DNA of 31,347 nt. Source: Actinomycetes bacterium. GTDB taxonomy: Bacteria; Actinomycetota; Actinomycetes; Mycobacteriales; Mycobacteriaceae. A model generated the notes under the pieces. That model was not told the origin of the DNA, did no database searches, and worked only from the letters and a program-made list of their open reading frames with translations. Positions within the stretch are counted from its first letter, which is position 1. Every line of letters starts with the position of its first letter. The stretch covers positions 1-31,347 of the forward strand of contig JAEZIA010000454.1 of NCBI GenBank assembly GCA_023416315.1, given 5' to 3'. The translations under genes were made by a program, and so were the position numbers. Of this stretch, positions 1-8,247 are shown one piece after another.

Positions 1-3000
1 CTCGACCTGCTTGATCGAATCGATCCCGAGCTCGGCCTCCATCTCCATGCCCAACCCGAGCATGTCCACCGGATAACCCGTCTTCTCCGAAACAATCGAC
101 AACACAACATCACCCGCAGCCGGACCAGCCGGCGCCGAAGCGACGGGCGTGGCCACCGGTGCAGGGGCGGGTGTCGGCGCCAGGACGGCCGGGGCGGGTG
201 TGACGACCGGCGGCGGCGCGACCGGGGTGACGGCCACCGGCGGTGCGATCACCGGTGCAGCGGCCACCGGTGTCGGCTGCGGCGCCGGGCTCGGCACCGT
301 CCTCGGCGCGGACACGACCGTCCCGGGATCGCCCACGATGTGGGCCATCATCTGCGTGGACATATCCAGGAACGCCTGATGGCTTCGTGTCACGACATCC
401 ATGTAGCGCTGGTGCTGCTCGGCGGTCTCCTTCTGGATGCTGTCGATGACGCTCCAGACATCGCCGGACAACGGTGCCTCGATGACCTCGGCGTGTACCT
501 GCTCGGGCTGCTGCGCGACGACCGCGGCCTGCAGCACGGGCGCCGCCTGGTCCGCCGGTGTGGGCTGCTGCACCACCGGTGCCGGTGCCTGCGCCACGGG
601 GGCAGCCATGCGTTGAACGGCCGGGCTGGGTGCAGGCGCGGTGACGGCTGCAGGCGCTGCGTTGGGTGCGCTGACCCGGGTGCGCTTCGGAGTGATCGAC
701 ACCTTCCCGTCGGCAGGCGGATACGGCTTGCCGAGGTTCGCCCCGCCAACCTTGACGGCATGCTTGGGCGCCGGAACGAATTTCACCGGCTCCTCGTAAT
801 GGTCGAAGAGTGCATCGAGATTCAGCGCGACACCGTCGGCGGCCAGCGCCGCAAGTCCGCGATGCCAGCCGCGCAAACCATCGGCCTTCGGGTCGTCGAG
901 CGCCACCGCGAAGTGCGCCGAGTCGCCCAAGATCTTTCCGACCAGGCCGGTCAGCACCCGGCTCGGACCGACTTCGATGAAGCGAGTGACCCCATCACGG
1001 GCCATCGCCTCGATCATCTCGCGGAACCGCACCACCTGCTGAACCTGATCGCCGAGTTGCACGGCGACGTCCTCGCTGTAGACCTGCGCGGTGGCGTTTG
1101 CGTAGACCGGGAAGTTGGGCTGCCCGATCTTCAGCGTCTTCAGGTACGCCGTGAGCGGAGCACTGCTCGCGGCCACGATCTCGGAGTGGAACGCCGAGGC
1201 CACTGGAAGGCGAACGGCCGTCCAGCCCTTGGCTTTTGCCGCGGTCTGCGCCCACGCGATATCCGTCTCGTAACCGGCCAGCACCACCTGGGTCGGCGCA
1301 TTGTCGTTGGCGATCACCAGAGACCCGGACTCCGGCGCCGTGGCCAGCAGCGCCCGGACCTCGTCGGCCGTCGCCGTCACGGCCAGCATCGCGCCGTCCT
1401 TGCCCTGGCCGGCTTCGTTCATCAGCGTGCCGCGAGTACGGGCCGTCTCGACCAGGCTCTCGGTCGGCAGCACGCCCGCGGCGGCCAGCGCGGTGACCTC
1501 ACCGAAGCTGTGGCCTGCTGCCGCGTCGGCGCTCACCCCGAGCAGGTCGAGCAGCGCGAGCTGAGCCAGGCTGGTCGCAGCGATGGCCGGCTGCGCGTTG
1601 GCCATCGCGGTGAGTTCCTTCTTCTGGGCGTCGGCCGCCTCGGCATCGAACACCGGTTCCGGGAACACCACCCTGGGGAGATCGGCGAGATCGCCCTCGA
1701 GCCCGTCCCAGACCGCGAGCGCTTCGGGGAAGGCGAGTGCGAGGTCGCCGCCCATCCCGACGTATTGGCTGCCCTGTCCGGGGAACAGGTACGCCGTCTT
1801 GCCCTCGCGCGCCGGGCCGAAGCCGACCGCGATATTGGCGTCCTTGAGCGTTGCGGCGGTGCCGTCGGCAAGCGCAGCGCTCAACCGGTCTGCCGTCGCC
1901 GCGAGCGATTCGACATCGGTCGCGACCAACCCAGCGCGGGCATGCTGCGCGGCGTCGAACGCTTCGGCGGCGTCGAACGCGATGCGGGCCAGGCTTTCCC
2001 CGGAGCGGGCAGCTGCGGCGATGTCGGCGGCCCGCTTCTGCAGATCAGCGGGCGACGGCGCGCTGAGCACCACGAGTTCGCTGGGCAGGGTCCGCAACCG
2101 CTTGGCCCGATGCTCGCCCTGGTATTCCTCGAGCGTCACATGGAAGTTGCTGCCGCCGAAGCCGAACGAACTGACCGAGGCACGTCGGGGCTGGTCCCCC
2201 TTGCGAACCCAGGGCCGGGTCTGCGCGTTGACGTAGAACGGCGAGTCCTCCAGTCCCAGCGCCGGATTCGGACGATCTACCTTCAACGTTCCCGGCAAGG
2301 TCGAATGCTGCAGCGCAAGAACGGCCTTGATGAGGCCGGCGGCACCTGCCGCGGCCTTCGTGTGACCGATCTGGGATTTCACCGAGCCCAGCGCAATCCG
2401 CGCCGAGGTGTCGGTGAACACCGACTTCAGTCCGGCGAACTCGGCGACGTCACCCGCTTTGGTCGCGGTGCCGTGCGCCTCGACCAGTTCGACCGTCGAG
2501 GGGTCGTAGCCGGCGCGCTCGTACGCGCGGCGCAGCGCCTTGGCCTGTCCCTCGGAACGGGGGGCGTACACGCTGGAGGCACGCCCGTCGGACGACGACC
2601 CCAGCCCGCGGATGACCGCGTGGATCTGGTCGCCGTCGCGTTCGGCGTCGGCGAGCCGCTTGAGCGCCAGCATGCCGACACCTTCGCCGATGATGGTGCC
2701 GTCGGCGCCGTCGGAGAACGGGCGGCAGTCACCGGTCGCCGAGAACGCCGGTGTCTTCGAGAAGCACATGTACATCATCACGTCGTTGAGTGCGTCGACG
2801 CCGCCGGTCAGCACCACATCGGACTCGTGCAGATACAGCCGGTGCAATGCCGACTGCAGCGCCGAAAGCGAACTCGCGCAGGCGGCGTCGGTGACGAAGT
2901 TGGCACCGCCCAGGTTCAGTCGGTTGGCGACCCGCCCGGCGATGACGTTGCCGAGCAGGCCCGGGAAGGTGCTCTCTTGCCACGGCACGTAGTGATCGGC

Positions 3001-3510
3001 GATGTCCTGGCAGATCTCGTCTGCCTCGGACTCCGACAAGCCGTTCTCCAACAGGGCTTTCCGCCAGATCGGCCGCTGCATCCGCGAACCCATCTGGACC
3101 ACGAGTTCGGTCGTCGAGGCCACCCCGAGTACCACGTCCACTCGGTCGAGGTCGACCTCCGCGCCGGACCGCTGCACCTCGTCGAGCAGCCGTCTGGCGG
3201 CGACCAGGGCGAGAATCTGTCCGGTGTCTGTCGACGGTAAAGCGTTGGGCGGCAGGCCGAATTGCACCGGATCGAAGCTCACGGGGTCGATGAAGCCACC
3301 ACGCTTGCAGTAGGTGCGGTCCGGCGCCTTGGGGTCGGCATCGAAGTAGTCCTCGATCAGCCAGTGCGAGGGTGGCACGTCGCCGATGGCGTCCCGGCCG
3401 GTGGTGATGGTGCGCCAGAAGCCGTCGAGCCCAGACTCACCCGGGTAGATCGCCGACATGGCGACTACCGCGATAGGAGTAGCAGTGGGCTGGTGCGTGT
3501 TGTCAGTCAA
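1..3510 (-). CDS. PfaA-like iterative polyketide/PUFA synthase, 5' part (KS-AT-linker-ACP), cut by left edge
   Basis: This is the N-terminal 1170 residues of a large multidomain synthase that should build an acyl chain by repeated condensation on ACP domains. A ketosynthase fills about residues 12-450, with active-site Cys211 in DAACASS, His346 in EAHGTA and His383 in KSQIGHTKAA. A malonyl acyltransferase follows (FPGQGSQYVG, then nucleophile Ser668 in GHSFGE). After it come a helical segment and an Ala/Pro/Val-rich linker at about 950-1110, then an ACP whose GIDSIKQVE motif puts the phosphopantetheine serine at 1165. That ACP motif and the helical segment are typical of PfaA-type polyunsaturated fatty acid synthases rather than ordinary mycobacterial Pks proteins. 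I chose the TTG start at 3510: it lies 8 bp after the pfaD stop, behind GGATAAGGG, and leads straight into the KS. More ACPs, KR and DH domains are expected beyond the edge. The chemical product is unknown. Confidence 0.93.
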   Translation of the reverse strand, partial: MTDNTHQPTATPIAVVAMSAIYPGESGLDGFWRTITTGRDAIGDVPPSHWLIEDYFDADPKAPDRTYCKRGGFIDPVSFDPVQFGLPPNALPSTDTGQILALVAARRLLDEVQRSGAEVDLDRVDVVLGVASTTELVVQMGSRMQRPIWRKALLENGLSESEADEICQDIADHYVPWQESTFPGLLGNVIAGRVANRLNLGGANFVTDAACASSLSALQSALHRLYLHESDVVLTGGVDALNDVMMYMCFSKTPAFSATGDCRPFSDGADGTIIGEGVGMLALKRLADAERDGDQIHAVIRGLGSSSDGRASSVYAPRSEGQAKALRRAYERAGYDPSTVELVEAHGTATKAGDVAEFAGLKSVFTDTSARIALGSVKSQIGHTKAAAGAAGLIKAVLALQHSTLPGTLKVDRPNPALGLEDSPFYVNAQTRPWVRKGDQPRRASVSSFGFGGSNFHVTLEEYQGEHRAKRLRTLPSELVVLSAPSPADLQKRAADIAAAARSGESLARIAFDAAEAFDAAQHARAGLVATDVESLAATADRLSAALADGTAATLKDANIAVGFGPAREGKTAYLFPGQGSQYVGMGGDLALAFPEALAVWDGLEGDLADLPRVVFPEPVFDAEAADAQKKELTAMANAQPAIAATSLAQLALLDLLGVSADAAAGHSFGEVTALAAAGVLPTESLVETARTRGTLMNEAGQGKDGAMLAVTATADEVRALLATAPESGSLVIANDNAPTQVVLAGYETDIAWAQTAAKAKGWTAVRLPVASAFHSEIVAASSAPLTAYLKTLKIGQPNFPVYANATAQVYSEDVAVQLGDQVQQVVRFREMIEAMARDGVTRFIEVGPSRVLTGLVGKILGDSAHFAVALDDPKADGLRGWHRGLAALAADGVALNLDALFDHYEEPVKFVPAPKHAVKVGGANLGKPYPPADGKVSITPKRTRVSAPNAAPAAVTAPAPSPAVQRMAAPVAQAPAPVVQQPTPADQAAPVLQAAVVAQQPEQVHAEVIEAPLSGDVWSVIDSIQKETAEQHQRYMDVVTRSHQAFLDMSTQMMAHIVGDPGTVVSAPRTVPSPAPQPTPVAAAPVIAPPVAVTPVAPPPVVTPAPAVLAPTPAPAPVATPVASAPAGPAAGDVVLSIVSEKTGYPVDMLGLGMEMEAELGIDSIKQVE

Positions 3511-3518
3511 GATAACCC

Positions 3519-5129
3519 TTATCCGAGAGGACGTGGACGGAAATCAAAGGAGGACACGGGCATCGTGACGCCTGCGGCGCGCAGCTGTCCGGCACGGGTC
3601 ACCGTTGCTGCTCCCTCCAACAGATTGAGCGCGATCTGGCGAACCGTGCGCGCCTCGACCGGTTCGAGGAAGCTTCCCCGGACCCATTGGTTGAAGGCCC
3701 CCATCGCGGGCCCGCACCAGATCTGGTAATCGCCGCGGCGAGCCGTGTTGCCGTCCCGAGCCCACTGCGAACCCGTGAACAGGTACCAGCGAAATACCAG
3801 CGCCATCCGATGTTTCGGATCGACGGCCGCGCGCTCCACCTGACGCGGGTCACTGTTGGCGAAGAACGCCTCGGTGTCCGCCCAGATGTCGGCCACGCTG
3901 CGGCCGAGCACCGTGGTCTCGAGGTTCTTGAGCTCCTCCGGGGGAGCTTCCTCGAGTGAGTTGTAGCGGCGGTAGAAGTCGGCCAGCCGGTGGCCGCGTT
4001 GGGCGAACATCGTGCCGCGCTTGAGAACCTGGACGGTTACGCCCATTTCGAACATGTCGGCTGCGGGCGCCATCGCCACATCGGTCGATTCGGCCAGCCC
4101 CAGCAGTGTCCGCGCGTCCGGCGAGAGCCCACTCTCCACCGCGGACTGGTTGACCGAACCGGTCAGCACGTAGGCCGCCCCGGCGGCGAAGGCAGCCGCG
4201 ACCGCGGCCGGTGTCCCCAACCCGCCTGCCGCGCCGACGCGCGGCAGCACCGGGTACCCATAGGTGGCCGCGATCTCGTCGCGCAGGCTGATCAGCCGCG
4301 GCAGCAGCACGGTCAACGCCCGGTTGTCGGTGTGGCCGCCCGAATCCGCTTCGGCGGTGATGTCTTCGGCGATCGGGATCGTGCCGGCCAGTGCGGCCTC
4401 TTCGGCGGTCAGCCGTCCCTCGGCGACGAGCGCCTGCAGCATCGCCTCGGGAGCGGGTGAAAGGAATTGGCGCGCAACCTCATCGCGGGACACCTTGGCG
4501 AAGATGTGCCCGGCCCGGACAATCTGCCCGTTCGCATCGCGGCGCAGGCCTTTGGCGGCGTACAGAACGATGGCCGGGGTGAGGCGCATGAAGGCCGACG
4601 CCGAGACGTAGCGGACACCGAGCCGGTGGAACAGGTCGACCGTAGCCAGCTCGACGCCGTCGCTCTGGATGTTGTGGATCAGGTTGGCGCCCCAGCCGAT
4701 GGAGTCGCGGCCCAGCGCACGCTGGATCTCCAGCACACCGGCTTCCACGGTGGCCAAGTCCAGGCCGGCGCTGCCGTAGAACGCCATCACGCCGGCCCGC
4801 ACACCCTCGATGGTCATCTGCGGGGTGGCGATGCCACGGGCCATTTCGCCGATCACGTACGGGAACCGCACGCCGTGCGTCGCGGTGAAGCTCCGGTCGC
4901 CGAGCCACTCGGGATAGATGGGCGGCAGGACCGCCAGGACGTCGTGGCGCATCAGCTCCGGTGTCAGCACTCCCGGACCGTCGAGTAGCACGGTGCGCGG
5001 TCCGTGGGCCGAACCCACGACGGCCACCGGCCTCCGGATGGCGGCGAGCGCCTCGGTGACGTCGGACCCATCACGGAACGCCAGAGCGGCGCCATTAGTC
5101 GGATGAGAGTTAGCCAACGTCGCCTGCAT
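3519..5129 (-). CDS. pfaD: PfaD-family enoyl reductase (2-nitropropane dioxygenase-like flavoprotein)
   Basis: A 536-residue FMN TIM-barrel protein of the PfaD family, the trans-acting enoyl reductase that works with PfaA-type synthases. Visible family features are the GWGANLIHNIQSD segment, the FMN-phosphate loop RVGAAGGLGTP, the TGSVNQ motif, and a long C-terminal region ending in FRWYLFTGSQWARDGN and WCGPAMGAFNQWVRGS. The frame is open further upstream, to 5243, but those residues are basic and shadow-like. Met at 5129 gives the family-like N-terminus (MQATLANSH) and sits 8 nt after a TAGAGT -10 box, so the message may be leaderless. The synthase gene follows after 8 bp, so the two are surely co-transcribed and act on the same acyl chain. 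Having pfaD first differs from the classical marine gene order, where it comes last. Confidence 0.93.
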   Translation of the reverse strand: MQATLANSHPTNGAALAFRDGSDVTEALAAIRRPVAVVGSAHGPRTVLLDGPGVLTPELMRHDVLAVLPPIYPEWLGDRSFTATHGVRFPYVIGEMARGIATPQMTIEGVRAGVMAFYGSAGLDLATVEAGVLEIQRALGRDSIGWGANLIHNIQSDGVELATVDLFHRLGVRYVSASAFMRLTPAIVLYAAKGLRRDANGQIVRAGHIFAKVSRDEVARQFLSPAPEAMLQALVAEGRLTAEEAALAGTIPIAEDITAEADSGGHTDNRALTVLLPRLISLRDEIAATYGYPVLPRVGAAGGLGTPAAVAAAFAAGAAYVLTGSVNQSAVESGLSPDARTLLGLAESTDVAMAPAADMFEMGVTVQVLKRGTMFAQRGHRLADFYRRYNSLEEAPPEELKNLETTVLGRSVADIWADTEAFFANSDPRQVERAAVDPKHRMALVFRWYLFTGSQWARDGNTARRGDYQIWCGPAMGAFNQWVRGSFLEPVEARTVRQIALNLLEGAATVTRAGQLRAAGVTMPVSSFDFRPRPLG

Positions 5130-5468
5130 GAGGTGCGACTCTAGCTTTACGCGCGCGACAAATCTTGGTTTTAGAACACGTTCGGCGGGCCGACGGCCTA
5201 CCCGGCGGTAACTCTGGGAGGACCCTACGCCCCCGCCCGGCACCTCCGTTGCCGAAATGACACGTCGCTGGCACGATTTTCGTCACTTCCATGTTTGGGG
5301 CTCTCGGCAGCGCAGCAAAAGCCGTCGTGCGCAATTCCCAGGAACCGCGCCGGGCTGAATCCGGCGAATCACGACCTCACAGAAATTGCATAACCCTGTT
5401 TACGGTGTGCGGTTGCGCTGGCCTGCGCAGCGCGCGCGATCGCCCGTCCAAACCGGCCAAATGCGGAG
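5130..5468. other. Intergenic stretch between pfaD and the haemophore gene
   Basis: These 339 bases hold no convincing gene; the short open frames here are not backed by start signals or by a protein that makes sense. The left end carries the pfaD -10 box. At 5415-5433 a small hairpin (GCGCTG, 7-nt loop, CAGCGC) lies about 35 nt after the haemophore stop codon and could help terminate that transcript, but it has no T run. The rest shows nothing I can name. Confidence 0.5.
5138..5143 (-). promoter_or_regulatory. Putative -10 box giving a leaderless pfaD transcript
   Basis: On the minus strand TAGAGT fits the mycobacterial TANNNT -10 consensus. Eight nucleotides separate it from the ATG at 5129, so transcription would begin at or within a base or two of the start codon. 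No Shine-Dalgarno sequence precedes the ATG, which agrees with leaderless translation. No convincing -35 is seen. Confidence 0.45.
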
Positions 5469-5828
5469 TCAGTAATTCATGCACGTGTTCGCGACCTGGG
5501 TAATCTGCGGGCCGATCTGGGCGAAGATGAGCGCGTTCAGCGCTGGGTTGACTGCTTGCTGTTGTGCGAGCGCCTGCTGCCGTTGGTCCACCGGCATCGC
5601 CAGGAACTGTTGGATGTTGGCCTGCATATCCGGCCGTGCGCTGAGCTGCTGACCCAGCGCCGGCGCCTGGGCGTTCAACGCCGAGGTCACCTGGGTGTAG
5701 GTGCATGTCGTGTTAGCCAGCGCGTCCATAATCGGATCCGCGGAAGCGGTCGTTGCGAGTGATAACGGAATCGCCGCCGACAGACCTCCGACAACGACAA
5801 CTCGTCGTAAGCACTGTGCTGCATTCAT
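5469..5828 (-). CDS. Exported haemophore-family haem-binding protein
   Basis: A 119-residue secreted protein resembling the mycobacterial haemophore family (the Rv0203-type haem-binding domain). It has a Sec signal peptide at residues 1-30 (basic MNAAQCLRR, hydrophobic core, cleavage after TTASA). The mature helical domain begins DPIMDALANT and holds two cysteines, Cys42 and Cys116, placed to join the two ends by a disulfide. The mature part is rich in Gln and Ala, as in other members. The ATG at 5828 follows AGAAGGG at a good distance; the frame extends 23 codons further up, but without a signal peptide context. The known family member carries haem outside the cell in iron uptake. No IdeR box is seen upstream and no MmpL haem transporter is nearby, so a role in iron uptake here is inferred from family only. 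Confidence 0.82.
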   Translation of the reverse strand: MNAAQCLRRVVVVGGLSAAIPLSLATTASADPIMDALANTTCTYTQVTSALNAQAPALGQQLSARPDMQANIQQFLAMPVDQRQQALAQQQAVNPALNALIFAQIGPQITQVANTCMNY

Positions 5829-5948
5829 CGATCGGCGCCCTTCTATTTGCCACAACCACGTTCTCTTGAGAAGACGCCAGTTAATCACGGTGCTCATGCG
5901 CGGTGCGGGAAACGCCTGAACTCACCGGTGATCCATCAGCTGCGGGCG

Positions 5949-6800
5949 CTACGTTCGGTCGTCGCGGTGGGCTCGCTGCAGCTCGCGTTCGGCATCTTCG
6001 AGTGCCTGACGTGCGGCCCTCATTCGTTCCAGCAGGTCATCGGTCTCGTGCTTCCGGCGGTCGGCGGCCCGCGCTTCCTCCATCGAGTTCAACACGATGC
6101 CGATGAACAGGTTGAAGACCAGGAAGCTCAAGATCACCGTGTAGCTGATGAAGAACAGGACCGTCCACGGCGAGACCTGCAGACCCATGTCGATGTTGTC
6201 GGGCAGATTCTCCAGCGTGAGCATGACGTACATCGTCAGCATCGCCCGGCCGATGTTCCCGTAGTGCTCCGGGTCGTGGCTGGCGAACAGGATCCACCCG
6301 AGCATCCCGTAGATATAGATGAGCAGCGCGGTGGCCGCCGCGAGCGAGGCCACGCCGGGGATACTCCTGGCGATCGCCCCGATGACGACGTGGAGGTCCG
6401 GTAGGAAGCGGATGATGCGCACGATCCGCGCCAGCCGGACCAGGCGCAGCAGCATCGCAGTCGCCCGCAGTCCGGGTACGAAGGACGCCGCGATCACGAC
6501 GGAGTCGAAAACGTTCCACCGGTTCTTGACGAATGTCCCGACGTCCCCACCGGCCGCGGTGAACCGGATGAGCAGCTCGACGACGTAGATCCCGAGGATG
6601 ACGTTGTAGGCGATGTCGAATGCGTGGTCATAGCCCGCCGTGACCGTAGTGAAGGTTTCCAGGCCGAGGATCGCCGCGTTGAGCACGATCACGACCACGA
6701 TCGCGGTCTCGAAGACCGGATTACCGACCAGTCGTCGACACCGCACCACCACGGACGACCCGGTCTCGGGCAGCGGCGAGTCGGACGGCGCGGAGTGCAC
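5949..6800 (-). CDS. Single-domain voltage-gated cation channel (NaChBac-like)
   Basis: A 283-residue membrane protein of the ion-transport family that should assemble as a tetramer. S1 to S3 lie at about residues 30-108. S4 carries five arginines spaced three apart (119, 122, 125, 128, 131) in LLRLVRLARIVRIIRFL, so the protein should sense voltage. S5 is about 148-172. The pore loop reads TLENLPD at 195-201, where bacterial sodium channels have TLESWAS. S6 is about 212-240. A charged, heptad-like tail at 240-278 (ERMRAARQALEDAERELQ) matches the C-terminal coiled coil of NaChBac-type channels. Glu197 matches the key filter glutamate, while the usual Trp is Leu and an Asp sits at 201. The frame is open well upstream. 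I chose GTG at 6800 because the sequence before it lacks channel character, but no good ribosome site supports it. Confidence 0.85.
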   Translation of the reverse strand: MHSAPSDSPLPETGSSVVVRCRRLVGNPVFETAIVVVIVLNAAILGLETFTTVTAGYDHAFDIAYNVILGIYVVELLIRFTAAGGDVGTFVKNRWNVFDSVVIAASFVPGLRATAMLLRLVRLARIVRIIRFLPDLHVVIGAIARSIPGVASLAAATALLIYIYGMLGWILFASHDPEHYGNIGRAMLTMYVMLTLENLPDNIDMGLQVSPWTVLFFISYTVILSFLVFNLFIGIVLNSMEEARAADRRKHETDDLLERMRAARQALEDAERELQRAHRDDRT

Positions 6801-6902
6801 GGTTAGTGCATAGCAAAGGTTGGTGGTCAACCAGGGACGAACGACGAGGTGAGATGGGCCGATCAGACGTGGCGGACCCGGCGAACGGCTAGCGTCTGCG
6901 CC

Positions 6903-8222
6903 ATGCGTGCGGTCGGGCGGCGCGGGTTCATGTTGGGCTTCGGCGCGCTCGCGGTCGCCCCGTTGGTGCCGGCATGCGGTGCGGACGACACGCGCCGCGA
7001 CCACGTCGTGGTGGTAGGCGCGGGATTCGCCGGCCTCGCGGCGGCACGCAAGCTGGCCGATGCCGGCGGGCGCGTCACGGTGCTCGAGGCCAGAGAGCGA
7101 ATCGGCGGGCGGACGCTGACCGACACGTCCCTGGGTGTGCCGATCGATATCGGTGCGTCGTGGATCCACGGCACCGAGAACAACCCGCTCACCGAGCTCG
7201 CCAAGATCGTCGGGGCCACGACGGTGGCCACCGACTTCGAGGATTTCGTCCTGCTCGAGGATCACCGCGAAGTCGACCCGAAGGCCGCCGCGGCGTCGGT
7301 CGAGGCCTGGCATCGGATCGCCCACCGGCTCGACGAGCTCAGCGGCGATGCCGCGGCGACGGAGTCGGTGGCCGACGGACTGGAGGGGATCGCGGACCTC
7401 GACGATCCGCTGGTCGCGTGGAACGTCACCTCCCGCATCGCCGGTGAGTACGCGGCCGACCCCGATCAGATGTCGCTGCGCTGGCTCGGCAGTGAAGGAC
7501 AGTTCAGCGGGCCCGACGTCATCCTGCCCGGCGGCTACACGCAGCTCTCCCAGCACCTCGCCGACGGCCTCGACATCCGCCGTGGCACCGAAGTCACCCG
7601 GATCTCGTACGGCGGCGATCAGGTGCACATCGACACCTCACGGGGCGAGGTGACCGCCGACCGAGTGATCGTGACCGTCCCGCTCGGGGTGCTCAAAGCC
7701 GAAACCATCGCGTTCGACCCGCCGCTTCCCGAGGCCAAACGCGGCGCTATCGAGCGGCTCGGGTTCGGCCTGCTGAACAAGGTCGCCCTCGCCTTCGACG
7801 CGCCGTTCTGGCCGCAATCCACACCGATGATCGGACTCGTCGGAACCAACCAACCCGTCACCGACCTGGTCAACGGACTGGTCTTCGCCGGTAAACCACT
7901 GCTGGTCGGACTGCGCGGCGGGCAGGCCGCGTGGTCGCGCGAATCGATGTCGGTTCGGGCATCCGTCGATGAACTGGTAGCCGCCATCGGCGCACCGAAG
8001 CCGACCGGTTCGATCGTCACGCGGTGGGGAAGCGATCCGTATGCCCGCGGCTCCTACAGTTTCCTCGCGGTCGGATCGAGCCCCGACGATATGCACACCC
8101 TCGGCGAGCCCGTCGGCGAGCGCCTGATGTTCGCGGGCGAGGCCACCAACCCCGACTGGTTCGGCACCGTTCACGGCGCCTACCTGAGCGGGCTGCGGGA
8201 AGCCGATCGCATTCTCGCCTGA
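6903..8222 (+). CDS. Tat-exported lipoprotein flavin monoamine/polyamine oxidase
   Basis: A 439-residue FAD amine oxidase, expected to oxidise a primary or secondary amine to an aldehyde or imine, releasing hydrogen peroxide. The FAD-binding motif VVVVGAGFAGLAAARKL is at 35-51, followed by EARERIGGRT. The flavin-proximal lysine lies in LLNKVALAFD, and the C-terminal GEATNPDWFGTVHGAY closes the FAD site. The N-terminus MRAVGRRGFMLG has a twin-arginine motif (Arg6-Arg7), and a lipobox LVPAC puts the lipidated cysteine at 25. The folded, FAD-loaded enzyme is therefore probably exported and tethered outside the membrane. ATG at 6903 starts exactly at this signal; upstream codons in frame add nothing. 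An APC permease follows 25 bp later and is probably co-transcribed. The substrate is unknown; a polyamine or aromatic amine is plausible. Confidence 0.88.
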   Translation: MRAVGRRGFMLGFGALAVAPLVPACGADDTRRDHVVVVGAGFAGLAAARKLADAGGRVTVLEARERIGGRTLTDTSLGVPIDIGASWIHGTENNPLTELAKIVGATTVATDFEDFVLLEDHREVDPKAAAASVEAWHRIAHRLDELSGDAAATESVADGLEGIADLDDPLVAWNVTSRIAGEYAADPDQMSLRWLGSEGQFSGPDVILPGGYTQLSQHLADGLDIRRGTEVTRISYGGDQVHIDTSRGEVTADRVIVTVPLGVLKAETIAFDPPLPEAKRGAIERLGFGLLNKVALAFDAPFWPQSTPMIGLVGTNQPVTDLVNGLVFAGKPLLVGLRGGQAAWSRESMSVRASVDELVAAIGAPKPTGSIVTRWGSDPYARGSYSFLAVGSSPDDMHTLGEPVGERLMFAGEATNPDWFGTVHGAYLSGLREADRILA

Positions 8223-8247
8223 GTTGTCGGCATTTTTCCGCCGTTGA

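Noticed and set aside
340..3240. A 966-residue open frame on the plus strand opposite the PfaA-like synthase
   Set aside because: Its translation is Arg/His/Gly-rich with no domain, while the opposite strand encodes clear KS, AT and ACP motifs. It is a GC-driven shadow.
5130..5170. A possible ClpR/RecA-NDp-type promoter (TTGTC then TAGAGT) at pfaD
   Set aside because: The -35-like part matches only in TTGTC and the spacing is one base off, so only the -10 box is reported.
5861..5872. TTCTC-TT-GAGAA inverted repeat upstream of the haemophore gene
   Set aside because: Arms of only 5 bp and no likeness to an IdeR box; too little to call an operator.
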